Origin: Margaritifera margaritifera
Taxonomy: Eukaryota > Mollusca > Bivalvia > Unionida > Margaritiferidae
NCBI GenBank assembly: GCA_029931535.1
Contig: JAQPZY010001372.1
Span: 2,150,501 to 2,214,500, forward strand
Reading direction: 5' to 3'
Length of the DNA stretch: 64,000 nt
Below are positions 39,701-50,679 of the stretch, piece by piece. The notes under the pieces were generated by a model that was given only the letters and a program-made list of their open reading frames with translations, made no database searches and was not told where the DNA came from. Numbering within the stretch: the stretch's first letter is position 1; each line of letters starts with the position of its first letter. A program made the translations under genes and the position numbers.

Positions 39701-42700
39701 CTCAAGGTTAAATATTGCTTAGATTTGTTATATATCCGCTCTCCCTGCCATAGGAGACCCGTTTGAAATGGTATGGCTTTGTTACATACGAGTCATCGTA
39801 CTGTTTTTGTCTCAGTATGTGATTAAGGCTGTAATTAATTGCATCTTACATTGAAGAGAGATAGTCAATTCGGGCTCATTCAACAAAGTCACGTATCTGA
39901 GGCAGTCGATAACAGCTCATGCCAACACGTATTTGAGGTAGTCCATACCAGCTCATGCAAATACTTCACGTATTTGAAGTAGTCCATACTAGCTCATGCA
40001 AACACTTTACGTATTTGAGGTAGTCCATGATAGTTCATGCAAATACTTCACGCATTTGAGGTATTCCATACCAACTCATGCAATTTCTTCAAGTATCAGA
40101 GGTATTCGATAGCAGCTCATGCAATTACTTTAAGTATATGTGGTAGTCGCTAGAAGCTCATGCAAATACTTCATGTATTTGAGGAAGTCCACACTAGCTC
40201 ATACAAATACTTCACGCATTTGAGGTAGTCCATACTAGCTCATGCAAATACTTCACGTTTTTGAGGTAGTCCATACTAGCTCTTGCAAATACTTCACGTA
40301 TTTGAGGTAGTCGATAGCAGCTGATGCAATTACTTCAAGTATTTGAGGTAGTCGATAGCAGCTGATGCAATTACTTCAAGTATTTGAGGTAGTCGATAGT
40401 AGATGATGCAGTTACTTGAGGTAGTTGATAGCAGCTCATGCGTATACTTCACGTATTTGATGTAGTCGATAGCAGCTCATGCAATTACTTCAAGTATCTG
40501 AGGTAGTCAATACCACCACATGCAATTACTTCAAGTATTTTAGGTTGTCGATAGTGGCCCATGCATTTATAGTATTTCAGAAAGTCGATAGCAAATTACG
40601 GAAATATTTCACATATTTGAAGTAGTCGATATGGATAGGATAGATAGCAGCACATGCAATTATTTCAAGTATATTAGGTAGTCAATACCACCTCATGCAA
40701 TTATTTCAAGTATATTAGGTAGCCGATAGCATCCCATGCATATACTTCACGCACTTGAGGTAGTCGATAGCAACTCATAAAATACTTCACGGCTAGATAG
40801 GCAAAATGATTTATATCCTAATTTCAAGGAATCGCCATGAAGGAGAAACAGCTATCAAAGAACCCGTCGTGCGTTTAGTTGTACATCCACCAGACTTCCA
40901 GTTTGGCTCATTTTTCTTAAATAAAGCAATGCCATATCATCTTATGAGGGAACTTTCCTTGAGATGTTAGAGCGTAGGGATGACGCTGTGAAATGTTGTA
41001 CTTCCAAAACAACAGAAGACATTAAAACAAATTATATTGATTTTAATTCTTACTATGCCAGTGAAATACGTCTTTATATTATGTTTTCTTTTTTAGACTG
41101 GTTCCGAGCTGTACGGGCATTCTCGATCCTGTCATGGTTGTTTTTCCTGGCAGCGCTGGTTGTCGTCATCATCTTCATGTTCTTCATGTCTGACAAGAAA
41201 GTATTATATCTTGTAGCAGTCTGCCTGAGCTTTGCGGGAGGTAGGTCAACACAAAAGAAAAAAAAAAAAAAAAAAAAAAGAAAACAACAAAAATTATACA
41301 TCCAAAAGTATTGACCGCTTAAATTTGGTATTATTTTGTCATTCTGCCTTATTTGTCTGTCTATTCGTCTGTCGGCGTTGGTCAGTATAAGAACAGTCGT
41401 ACATATATGTGGCAATACTACAGGTACTTAATGCAGTAAAAAAATCATCACATTATGGTTGAATGTTTAGTGGACACTAAAATTATTTAATACGTACCCA
41501 TTTAATATTACATGCTTGATCTGGCGTTAGATACAGCTGTTCAATCCGTATTTCCGTATCACACACCCAGATTCAAACTATCCAGTTGTCTTCTTTGACG
41601 TCCGCGCATAGATATTTTTAGACGCAGTAAATCGAACTTTCATCAATCCCAATTCGTTTTGAATTTCATTCATACAGTAAAGCTAAAAATATTTAGAAAG
41701 CGTAAAAGAAGGGGTATATAATAAATACAAAACCGCATTTGTGTTTTGTTCTGAGTCAAGGGAAAGAACTCGTTTGATATGGCTTATGAATACGTCTCGG
41801 CCTGACGGCCTAGCCGTATCCCTAAGCCATATCAAACTCGTTATTTCCGCTGACTCAGAACAACACACGAATGCAGTTTTACATATATATCTATCTATAT
41901 ACCTAACAGAGAGAACAGGGCTTATTTCTGGATATTATATTTAGGTATGGATACATGAGTATATGAAAGAAATTTACATAGAATGACTCCGATAAAATCA
42001 AATAGTTTAGAGACATATATTATACATCCGTTCCAAGCAAGAATCGAACCCATGCCTCAAGTGACGACACCTCTAAATATCATGCACCAGCGCCATAATG
42101 CCCTAGGCCATGCGATCATTCCCCCCAAAAGGATGGGACACTGTCGAAGTATATAGATTTGGTTTGTTTGGTTTTGGTGTTTTACGGCACAGCAACACAA
42201 GTAGGTTATTTAGTGCCAGGGCCAATTGGAGTAAAGTGCCTTGCCCAAAGACACACCAACGTAGCCAATCCGGGTTGATTCGATTGTAGGATTCGGACCC
42301 GCAACCTTTCGGTCGCGAGTCTAGAACGCCAACCACCGAGTCACAACGGCTCCTCAAATTATATTGGTGTCAATTTATAAGATTAATTTCATGAATATAT
42401 AACTAGCATTTATAAACAGAAATCTTGTAGGTCTGTGAATACATACAACTAAATATTACATTCCGTTTGTCTAGTCATTGAGTTGTCATGGATCTTGTGC
42501 CCCTTTCTTTGGCTTTGTTCCATTATTATTTTCTTTTTATGGGGTGGGTGGATGGAGTGAGCGATGAGTATTGTGGATTAGGGCGCTGGTGCATGAGACC
42601 TAGGCGATATGTTTCCTTAATTGTGGCGTGTATCTATCTATCTGTAACCTATCACACGTGTATTAGTTAGACGATGTAGAATAGACTCAAGTGGGAGACT

Positions 42701-43399
42701 AGGTATATCGTGGGGTGGGGAACAGAAGGGTATTGCTATTAAAAGAGAAAGCACGTTAGCGCCCAAAAAAATTTTTTTTTGGCATCACCCGTTGATTCCT
42801 TTACCCTACGATATACCCGGTATCACAATGGAGAATATTGTCTAACTAATTTATCGCATGACCGCGGCTTTCTTCTCGATTTTATATCATTAGCCCTCAT
42901 TTTTCGCCTGTGTCACATATATTACCTTTATGCGCCTCTTTTCAACCTTGGTTTTTTTTAAAAAAAATATTGCTTCATCAATCAAGGTAAAGTGAATGCA
43001 GCCAATAATGTTTTACTGCTTACGCGATCATAACCTCGTGATCATACTTGTGTTTCTTCAAAACTATTGAACATCCTTATTTGTACCTGTGTTATGAGGT
43101 ATTTTGAACCACACTAGTCTTTCTCATTTTGTCTCACTTTTTGGACCATTGTTAAAGCTGGGAGGAAAGCGAAGACACTATCAATAGTAACTGATGTAGT
43201 TAAGGAAAATTCATTGGAAATTCACGCCATATTTAAAGTAGATTTTTGGACACTTTGATATGTATATTTTACTGCGTCTGGATATTCATCTGTTGAAAGA
43301 GAACTGCCTTGAGAATTCAAAACTTTTGTTGCTTTATTTTTTTAAACATATTCATACTGTATTAAAATGAGTTAATATTGTGTAATTTATGACTGTCAA

Positions 43400-43468
<69 letters not shown>

Positions 43469-43512
43469 GAATAAGAAGAAGAAGAAGAAGATATTTATTT
43501 CTACTTAAGTCC

Positions 43513-43571
<59 letters not shown>

Positions 43572-44237
43572 GCACAAGCAAGCAATTTTACACATGCGAT
43601 ATGACAAAAATATTAATACAACAATTTGCTCGAGCGATCAGTTATTGTTGAATTAATGCAACATGCAAAGAGAAACAATTCATTCAATATTCTATTAACT
43701 ATTAGCAATTATATTTCCAAATGAATACAATCTTTTTTCTAAGTAATGGTTAAAAAGGTGATCTCTTTCTTTTCTTTCTTTCTGCCTAGATTCATTTTTG
43801 TCTTTCAGCAAGTTCATATTAGTTTTCTTTCTTAGTTCATAAAGGATTGCACGAGAAACACGGGCAATGTTCAATGTATAAATCTTTTTATTTTATTCGC
43901 TAAGTTAATCGATTTGGGAAATTTCCAAACGACCCCACCCCCACCCCCGCAACACACCTCTCCTTCTGTATCTCTCATTTTAATATACATTTATTCTACC
44001 AAAGACTGTAGACAGCGTCTAATGTCATTAATCAATATTGCACAAGGTAATGCCCATCCGTGGAATACCAGCTAAACTTACGAAAAGGCCGCCGTCATAC
44101 AATAAGTGAATACCTGTTTGAGAAAGGCTATTCTTTTCGATCTTTCTTGTTTTTAATGACGTCAGCGTCATGCATGATAACTTGTATATTGTCGAAAGCC
44201 CTGTATTTTTTTATTTTCTACTTTTCGGTGAAACCAA

Positions 44238-44300
<63 letters not shown>

Positions 44301-45399
44301 GTGCATAGAATGCACATGAAAGTAGATCAGTCTTAAAGTATTAAGTCAGAAATCCTAGTACATAGCTTCTCACCTCAATGTTTACGTTTCTTTTTCTCTC
44401 TTTCGCTCTGTCTTTGTAGTCTTTTTCTCTCTCTTTCTTTCACACCTGCTCTCCTTCCTCTTCCACCTCTTCCTCCTCTTTCTTCTTATTCTTTCTGCTG
44501 CCCTATGATAAGAAAACTTTCCCTCAAAGGAGACTCATATCCAAAACTTCATGTCTGTCCTTGTTCATATCCAAAACTTCATGTCTGTCCTTGTTCATAT
44601 CCAAAACTTCATGTCTGGCATTGTTCATGTCCAAAACTTCATGTCTGTCATTGTTCATGTCCAAAACTTCATGTCTGTCCTTGTTCATATTCAAAACTTC
44701 ATGTCTGTCCTTGTTCCTTTACAAAGTCGGATTACTAGATGCGATTATTTACGCCAAAAATATGCCAACTGGAATGGTTGTTCAGCACATTCTTACGTTC
44801 ATTTCACTCATATAACATAATTATATGTATCTAGGGACAGTCTAAAATTTATCTCAACGTACAGGTGTCTTATAAAGGCATATCATATATATTTTTCCAT
44901 TACATGTAGCAACACCCGTAACGAACTTTCCAGTCAATAGGCCATTTTTACAGTAGCATGATACGCCATATTGATTTATAATTTTCTTTGGATGGGATAT
45001 TAAATTAATATTTGTTATTAAGGGCTCTTTTTGTTATGTATTGTGTGTAAAACCTGAACGTAAATTCTTTAAAGAAACAATATTGATCCAGATCATGTAT
45101 GGATTCCCTTCTTTAAAAGTAAAAGAACAACTGAACGATTTTCGATTATGGAATGCTTGAAATAGTTACGAATAACATTCATATTTTTTGTGTAACAAAT
45201 TAAGTTTCAATTATCTCAATCTTTTTTTTCTGAAGCTTTTTGCGCCATGATAGCCTTTGCTGTTTACGCTGGTGAGTCGAGCGGGCTTTTCAAGGAGTAC
45301 AGCGCCTCTTTCGCCTTGACCATTATAGCATTTATCCTGGGGCTCATAATCGGAATCCTCGGTCTCCTCGACTACCTCGGGGTCGTCGGCGGAAAGTAG
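36505..45399 (+). CDS. Claudin/PMP22-type four-pass membrane protein, 3 exons, 175 residues
   Basis: Joined exons 36,505-36,724, 41,097-41,240 and 45,236-45,399 give 528 nt (175 residues plus stop TAG). Both introns are phase 1 with GT-AG borders. Membrane segments at about residues 9-31, 82-103, 109-132 and 147-166. The first extracellular loop has W33, then G50-L51-W52, C55 and C64: the W-GLW-C-C signature of the claudin/PMP22/EMP superfamily. Loop 2 is short and the tail after segment 4 is only about 9 residues, with no PDZ-type end such as Y-V. Length is short for a claudin (usually 200-plus) and nearer PMP22/EMP size, so the exact subfamily is open. These proteins act at the plasma membrane in junctions or membrane organisation (family knowledge). 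Polyadenylation signals AATAAA at 45,600 and 45,767. Exon 1 is one of three copies; only this one is intact. Confidence 0.85.
37291..37434. repeat. 35-bp minisatellite, 4 copies
   Basis: 'attacacaggattactgtta' plus 'atataatgctacgag' at 37,297, 37,332, 37,367 and 37,402. Confidence 0.9.
39214..39408. repeat. ~25-bp minisatellite, ~8 copies
   Basis: 'cctgcctgtggaatagtgaa' plus 'accac', with 24-25 bp between neighbouring 'ggaatag' marks (39,256, 39,281, 39,305, 39,330). All three - strand frames are open through it, which is typical of a stop-free repeat and not of a gene. Confidence 0.85.
39895..40800. repeat. 41-bp minisatellite, ~22 copies
   Basis: 'tttgaggtagtccatactag' plus 'ctcatgcaaatacttcacgta'. 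Starts at 40,221 and 40,262 give 41 bp. Two subfamilies are visible: 'gtccatact...aaatacttcacg' and 'gtcgatagc...aattacttcaag', in separate blocks. Confidence 0.9.
41097..41240 (+). CDS. Exon 2 of the claudin/PMP22-type gene (residues 74-121)
   Basis: Acceptor 'ttttttag|actgg' and donor 'gggag|gtaggt'; 144 nt, phase 1 on both sides. Reads 'DWFRAVRAFSILSWLFFLAA', with membrane segment 2, then 'SDKKVLYLVAVCLSFAG', the start of segment 3. 'RAFSILS' right before segment 2 is typical of the PMP22/claudin superfamily. Confidence 0.85.
41730..41883. repeat. ~150-bp near-perfect palindrome (foldback element)
   Basis: The left arm starting 'aaaccgcatttgtgttttgt' is the reverse complement, with few mismatches, of the right arm ending 'gaatgcagtttt'. 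The two arms meet near 'ggcctgacggcctagcc' (about 41,800-41,816). Arms are about 75 bp with almost no loop. Non-autonomous foldback/MITE elements have this form. I see no transposase and no certain target duplication. It would form a long hairpin in the pre-mRNA of the tetraspan gene. Confidence 0.85.
42150..42357 (-). mobile_element. tRNA-derived SINE
   Basis: The - strand begins 'ggagccgttgtgactcggtg', with a B-box-like 'ggtccgaatcc', then the body block 'gtgtgtctttgggcaaggca' and an end in 'aaaaccaaacaaacc'. It shares head and body with the element at 5030-5217 (same family). It lies antisense in intron 2. Confidence 0.7.
43402..43568. repeat. (AAT)n, (GAA)n and (TA)n microsatellites
   Basis: AAT run 43,402-43,467, GAA run to 43,491, then TA run 43,517-43,568, all in intron 2. 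Confidence 0.95.
44241..44296. repeat. (TA)n microsatellite
   Basis: Uninterrupted TA run in intron 2, followed at 44,390-44,490 by a pyrimidine-rich stretch. Confidence 0.95.
44533..44720. repeat. 30-bp minisatellite, 6 copies
   Basis: 'catatccaaaacttcatgtc' plus 'tgtccttgtt' repeats exactly every 30 bp ('ccaaaacttc' at 44,541 and 44,571). All three + frames remain open, so the short frames here are artefacts. Confidence 0.95.
45236..45399 (+). CDS. Exon 3 of the claudin/PMP22-type gene (residues 122-175, stop)
   Basis: Acceptor 'ctgaag|cttttt'. Reads 'AFCAMIAFAVYAG' (end of segment 3), loop 'ESSGLFKEYSAS', segment 4 'FALTIIAFILGLIIGILGLL' and tail 'DYLGVVGGK', stop TAG at 45,397-45,399. 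The exon is clearly richer in G+C than its flanks. The open frame on the opposite strand here is its shadow. Confidence 0.85.
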
Positions 45400-45599
45400 A
45401 GTGTGCAACGATCTTGGAACTTTCTCAGGGAGGATTTTTGCAACATCTCTTAAAATCCCGTAAACGTTTGTGATCATCTCATAAATGCAGTACGTAGGTT
45501 CTGTCATTGTAAATGGTTTCAATCTATCTACATAGGTGAATTGTTACAAAAGATCGATTTTATATCAAGTTAATCTTTGTGTGGGTGAGGAAAGCCATC

Positions 45600-45772
45600 A
45601 ATAAATTGGTATACAAGAGTTATTTTTTGTCCTGGTAGTTTGTAAGGAAGTACATGATATATTATCATAACTGGCATATAGCTGTAAAGTTCTGATATAT
45701 AAAACAAATTAGAAATCCCCCTCCCCCATTTTGAATAACTGGTAGTCATAAGTATTTGTGGATTTGAATAAA
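45600..45772 (+). promoter_or_regulatory. Candidate polyadenylation signals
   Basis: AATAAA at 45,600-45,605 and 45,767-45,772, about 200 and 370 bp after the stop codon. The second is followed by a T-rich stretch. Which is used cannot be told from sequence. Confidence 0.45.
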
Positions 45773-46011
45773 ACTTCAATTTATTTCTTTTCTATATTTA
45801 TTTTTCACAATCTTTTTTTTCTCCTGTTTGTTGTTATACTTTACATGTAATGATTATAACAGAAAACGAATGTGAAATACTGAGCAAAAAGAAAAGTGAT
45901 ATGTGAACAAATTAGAGGTAGATAATGGCAATTTAAAGGAAATGAAGAATTCACGGGTTTTAAGGACTTACCATTTAATTTTCGGAGGCTTGGATTCTCA
46001 GTTGAGCCACA

Positions 46012-46012
<1 letters not shown>

Positions 46013-46064
<52 letters not shown>
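46013..46064. repeat. (TA)n microsatellite
   Basis: Uninterrupted TA run. Confidence 0.95.
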
Positions 46065-46066
<2 letters not shown>

Positions 46067-46612
46067 CTCAAGATAATTTTTTCAGTGTTCAGCTAGTATA
46101 ATGGATATAATAGTTCTTTTGCCTATGAATCAGAGAAAGAATATTTTTGTCAAGATATTTGAGGGCAGCCTCTCCCCCCCCCCCACACACACACGAAAAT
46201 TAAATGGTCGGTCCCATAGCAGCTTGTAACCCCAAACCCTGTCTAAACAGATTGAAGTAGGGGTGATCATATCCCAGGATAAGTACATGACAACACAGGT
46301 TTCAGCTCTAGGTGAAGGGAAGGAACGAGGGTCAGTTCCTAGATGTATCTTTAGAAGAAGGGAAGGAGAGAGGCCTAAATGTAACTCTTTCAATAACAAA
46401 TATTACATTTATCGATCTTTTGTATCTTTGTCCTTTTGCCATATTTATGTATATGTGCAGTAGATGTATATGTTTAATTTGTGAATATTAGTATATGATT
46501 TAATTGTATCTTGTCTTGTATCCGATTAGATGCTTGTGAAAAATAAAAGAATTGAATTGAATGCAATAAATAACAAGTGGTTTACTTTGTACGGCTTCCA
46601 TTTCTAATTGTA

Positions 46613-46616
<4 letters not shown>

Positions 46617-46662
<46 letters not shown>
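46617..46662. repeat. (TA)n microsatellite
   Basis: Uninterrupted TA run. The 46.07-46.6 kb stretch before it holds a poly-C/(CA) patch (46,174-46,194) and no gene I recognise. Confidence 0.95.
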
Positions 46663-46666
<4 letters not shown>

Positions 46667-46909
46667 TCTGTACATTAGAACAAGGAAGGAGCACTAATCA
46701 ATGACAGCGTGTGAAGTAGCTGTGTGTGATCATCGTTTTATGTCGAATAGGTAAAAAAGCAAATATACCATATGTATTAGGTAGATTTAAAGGCAGCCGT
46801 GTTTTATTACAAGTCATTTGCTTGACATTAAAAATCTATTAAAATTTATTTTTTGATCAACATTTTTTCTCTGTTCTGTATAATGCATAAACCACATCCA
46901 ATGCCCGGT

Positions 46910-47037
<128 letters not shown>

Positions 47038-47344
47038 GTACTCTGCTGTCTACAACATCTTTATAGAACGGACAGCATATTTACATTGATCGCTGGTTTA
47101 TTACTGCCCATCTCAATTATTAAGGGCTGACAACTAATTCGCAAGGAAACAAAGGCTTTATTGTGCGAACAATTTGTAATAAAAGGGAGATAACTAAAAT
47201 ATATATAATTTCTTTTCAGGAACCCAAAGTTGTATGATTGTTTTTCTTAGTGCCACCCGCAATACGTTCTTTGCTTGATTTTGTTCAGCATATACGGAAG
47301 AACTGATGTTGTAATTTACCTTTTAATCCTGCTCATTTCCTTCT

Positions 47345-47346
<2 letters not shown>

Positions 47347-47431
<85 letters not shown>
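47347..47431. repeat. (CT)n-(TA)n compound microsatellite
   Basis: CT run to about 47,407, then TA. Confidence 0.95.
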
Positions 47432-47604
47432 TGTTTTTATCTTCATTTAAAGCATGGTGTATATATCTCTAAACGAAAACGGTCATAATCCTACTTCTGT
47501 GAAGTCATCGATATTACTTACTATTTTTGGTTAGTCTACGATAAATCTGTCACCTTTAATTGTAGATCTGTTACAAGCTAATTAATCCTATTTTGTCATC
47601 ATTT

Positions 47605-47810
47605 TTCTTTGGTAGTCCCACATTATCTGTGCTTGCACCATTCTTTCTTTGGTAGTCCCACATTATCTGTGCTTGCACCATTCTTTCTTTGGTAGTCCAA
47701 CATTATCTGTGCTTGCACCATTCTTTTTTTTTTGGTTGTGCCACATTATCTGTGCTTGCAGCATTTTGTTTTTGGTAGTCCCACATTATCTTTGCTTGCA
47801 CCATTTTTTT
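47605..47810. repeat. ~40-bp minisatellite, 5 copies
   Basis: 'ctttggtagtcccacattat' plus 'ctgtgcttgcaccattctt', with 'ggtagtccca' marks at 47,611, 47,651, 47,691, 47,734 (variant) and 47,776. The later units are more diverged. Confidence 0.9.
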
Positions 47811-48210
47811 CCGAAGCCGAATTGGTAGACATCTAAGTGATCATACGTCCAGAAAGTTATTTACTGTACTATTCATTATTAATTTTAAAAAATTATTTAA
47901 CTTAGGAAGCTGGAGAGAATCATTGGACTGTAATTATACCAGTTGTCTGGGTATCTGGTCGCTCAGACGGTCCATTTAGAAGCTACACTCACTTCAGAAA
48001 GAAAACCGCCCCTAAAATAAACGTTGTCAATTACTTTCGGAAGGATTTTAGCATTTGTTTTTTAACTGTACCTAAATCCATATGAGAAAACACACCTGAT
48101 TAGTTGATAAGGAAGTTTTAGAAATTCTCTATAACACACGCGAACTCAGCGCTCTTTGTCGCATAATCGAGGAGCAAATCTAACCCCTTCATTTTTTTTT
48201 TTTTGCCGGC

Positions 48211-48990
48211 GTGTTCAGGTTGATGATCCACGCCATCTTGCGATCCCGCAGCACTCGGTGGCAGAAGACAGCTACATTTCCCTCGTTCTGCTGCCTGTTC
48301 ATGCGTACGAGTTCCGACTGGGCCCTAACATCAAGAAGAAACGAAATTAAAGTGATGTTGGAACCCGTCCAACTTATTCGGGCTCTGGATTACCCAGCCT
48401 TAGTTAACAAACGTCAGCTCAAAGGAGAGGTGGTCTGAAAGGTCAAAATGGTAGTATGGCATGTGACCATTCAGCAGCTCGAAGTCAAGCGGTATGTAAA
48501 AGCAGTTCCCAAATGCGGAAATGCGGCAGCGACATACGTATCGGGCTGGGAATCAGCGACGGCATTGCCAGCGGCTACATATATGACATCAATGTTGATG
48601 TTATGTATAGCCCGATAGGTTGCGTTAGTCCACTTTTTGTCCGTCAGTCACAGATCCTTGTAGAAGCTCCAAACATCGGCATCGTCAGCATAGGCCACTT
48701 CATTCCACTCAAGCTTTACGTTTTTTTGCGATGGCGCTGCCGATGTATTTACGATTGTACGCTTGGAGTCCGGCGCCAGTGCGCAGCCGATCAAGTAATT
48801 TTGAATTCCAGCCTGGCAGTGCTGCGCACTATGACATCGTTGCTGCCATGGTTTCGAAATCTGACGACAAGCAGCTGGTTTCAGTCTATGGTGATTGGGT
48901 TATTAGTCACAATGACGGTGATTAGGATTCCTTTTACCACTAGTGCGAGGCGAAGAGTGCGAAATGGGTCGAGTTTGTTTCCGTATTGAT
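48211..48990 (+). pseudogene. Unrecognised frameshifted coding relic
   Basis: Overlapping + frames (48,156-48,350, 48,211-48,438, 48,456-48,989 and 48,731-48,925) look like one or two coding sequences with shifts. Protein-like pieces are 'RHLAIPQHSVAEDSYISL' (48,230), 'YDINVDVMYSPIGCVSPLF' (48,583) and 'SAAHYDIVAAMVSKSDDKQ' (48,818). I do not recognise a family. The position at the start of the GC-rich island is the only context. Confidence 0.35.
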
Positions 48991-49399
48991 ACATGCTAAT
49001 GTTTAGTGATATTGGAGTTCATGTGTCCTTCCTTTAATATGTTAAGATGTGTTGGTGTGTCGCACGAGTGCTTCACTTTAATAGCTAAGCATGGCTGAAG
49101 ACCTTGATATGAAAGAATTCGGCGGTCGTGAAGGAAGGAGGATGAAACCACTCTTGCCATCGAAGCCAATGAGGCAGAAGACAGAGGGAAACCCCTACTT
49201 GGGCCGGTGGTGGTGCCAATTGGGTGAATGCGAGAAGATGTATCCGCAGTAAGGGAACTAGAAGCAACATATTGTCGAGTTTTTGATGAGTACCGCAAAA
49301 CAAAGAGCTTTACTAAAGAACGTACAACCAGGCTCAGTGTTAAAGTCCGGCATTACAGTGGGGGCGAAACTGGGTCTCGCCAAAATACAAAGACAACCC

Positions 49400-50180
49400 G
49401 AGTAAGTGTTTGTCCCCATCCACGCTAGGGGGTATGGGCTCTCAGTTTATCCACGTGATCGGGATCAAAGAGAATAAGCTACCGACCCAATCACGAGAAA
49501 TGGTCGAGATCCCGACCAGCACAAGCAGTCTAGAAGATTTGGATCTCCTCGCTGTGTCAGCGTCCAAGAACACAGCACTCAAAGAAGCGGCGGCACAGGA
49601 ACCTGACAGACTGCCGATGCAAGAGATCCTTGATCTCAAGAAGACACTCGAGAAGTACCGCGGTGCTCTTTCGCTTACCATCACGAAGACCGAAGACAGT
49701 AGAGCTCGATGAACGTCTATTCGAAGAGAGGAGAAAACTAACAGAAGCGGAAGACGAAACGACGCACCAGGAGTTACGAGAAAACATTGTAGATATGGAG
49801 TTGGTACGTGAGGATCAACTAAATATAGCTAACGATTTACGAGGAGCACATCGCAAGCAATTCTCCACGACGAAACAACTCGGCTGCAAACATTCGTTCG
49901 CGAACAGGATATTACTATAGCCGCGATTCTCACGGCGCTGAGGTTCATCATAAGCACAATTGTGCTAGCGATCACCGGTGGAGACGGTACAATGCCACCT
50001 CCCGTCGTCCCGGAACCGAAACCTGACCCCAGCAGCGCAAAATAATGGATTAAAAACCAGCTGGAGCGGCCGGTCGGAATGCTGAATATATTCGTAGAAA
50101 ACAATTTGGCCGCGCTTCCCGGTATAATTGTCACCATTCCTCCTAAAACAGCCTGCAATATCATGAATTGACATGACGAA
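49400..50180 (+). pseudogene. Coiled-coil plus hydrophobic-segment protein relic of the GC-rich island
   Basis: Read across two or more frames. 49,600-49,690 gives 'MQEILDLKKTLEKYRGALSL'. 49,700-49,800 (another frame) gives a strongly charged 'LDERLFEERRKLTEAEDET' and 'LRENIVDMELVREDQLNIA', typical of a coiled coil. A third frame gives the hydrophobic 'IAAILTALRFIISTIVLAI' (about 49,918-49,974), a proline-rich 'PPPVVPEPKPDPS', 'WIKNQLERPVGMLNIFVEN' and 'LAALPGIIVTIPP' (about 50,110-50,145). I recall similar 'ALPGIIG' plus hydrophobic-tail proteins as unnamed, multi-copy genes in cnidarians and molluscs. That recall needs a search. It may be a membrane or virion component. Clearly broken here. 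Confidence 0.4.
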
Positions 50181-50298
50181 AATTTGATGGTACTTGTTAT
50201 CATGATAAAGGCGGGGCTTTTTGCCGTTCCGCTCTCACATTAGCACGCGCAAACAGCAGAGCGAACGCCAGAACAGCGCTAGACAGTGTGCTCGTCGT

Positions 50299-50640
50299 TC
50301 AAGAGCGGAGAAACCAAATGGCCGCAAGTCCGACCGCAATACTACCAACGACTAGTGTTGTTTTGTCGGCATCGTGGTCTTCGGCTTTTTTTTTATTCCT
50401 GTAATTTATGTATGGCGATGATTTGTGCTGCTGACACGTCTTGAGCAAGCGAGTCAAGCCTACTGATTCATGCTTAATTGGCTGCGGATGTTGTGCGCTT
50501 GTCGCTTTGCTAACATCGCCGGTGGTGCTAGGCATACTTGTGTAATTAACATCAACTTTGGAGACTGGCAACATGTTTTTTTGCCATAAGAAGTTTGTTT
50601 TTATATTCCTATTAAGTGCCGACTTGAAGTTCTGTGTCAC
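50299..50640 (-). CDS. Unrecognised small protein with C-terminal membrane segment
   Basis: A - strand open frame of up to 113 codons. The frame opens with GTG; the first ATG gives a protein starting 'MLPVSKVDVNYTSMPS'. It is polar and lysine-rich, ends in a hydrophobic 'TTLVVGSIAVGLAAIWFLR' and stops right after, which is a tail-anchor layout. It is not broken, unlike the + strand relics around it. No family recognised. It could be an intact small gene of the island or a surviving open frame in a dead one. Confidence 0.35.
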   Translation of the reverse strand: MTQNFKSALNRNIKTNFLWQKNMLPVSKVDVNYTSMPSTTGDVSKATSAQHPQPIKHESVGLTRLLKTCQQHKSSPYINYRNKKKAEDHDADKTTLVVGSIAVGLAAIWFLRS

Positions 50641-50679
50641 TTGGGATCAAGGTCGTAATCTAGCTTGCTTCTGAGTATT

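Larger units (their letters stand above)
36725..41096. other. Intron 1 with several minisatellites
   Basis: 4.4 kb, GT at 36,725 and AG at 41,095-41,096 after a 'ttttcttttttag' pyrimidine tract. It contains the 35-bp, ~25-bp and 41-bp arrays listed separately. The rest is AT-rich with no other exon seen. Confidence 0.75.
41241..45235. other. Intron 2, with hairpin, SINE and simple repeats
   Basis: 4.0 kb, GT at 41,241 and AG at 45,234-45,235 after a 'cttttttttctgaag' tract. It holds the long palindrome at 41,730, a SINE at 42,150, (AAT)n/(TA)n tracts and the 30-bp array at 44,533. Confidence 0.75.

Noticed and set aside
41683..41944. Matching open frames on both strands with similar peptides
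   Set aside because: A long palindrome encodes the same peptide on both strands; not genes.
45211..45522. 103-codon - strand frame
   Set aside because: It is antisense to exon 3 of the tetraspan gene, which has splice borders, membrane segments and an in-phase join.
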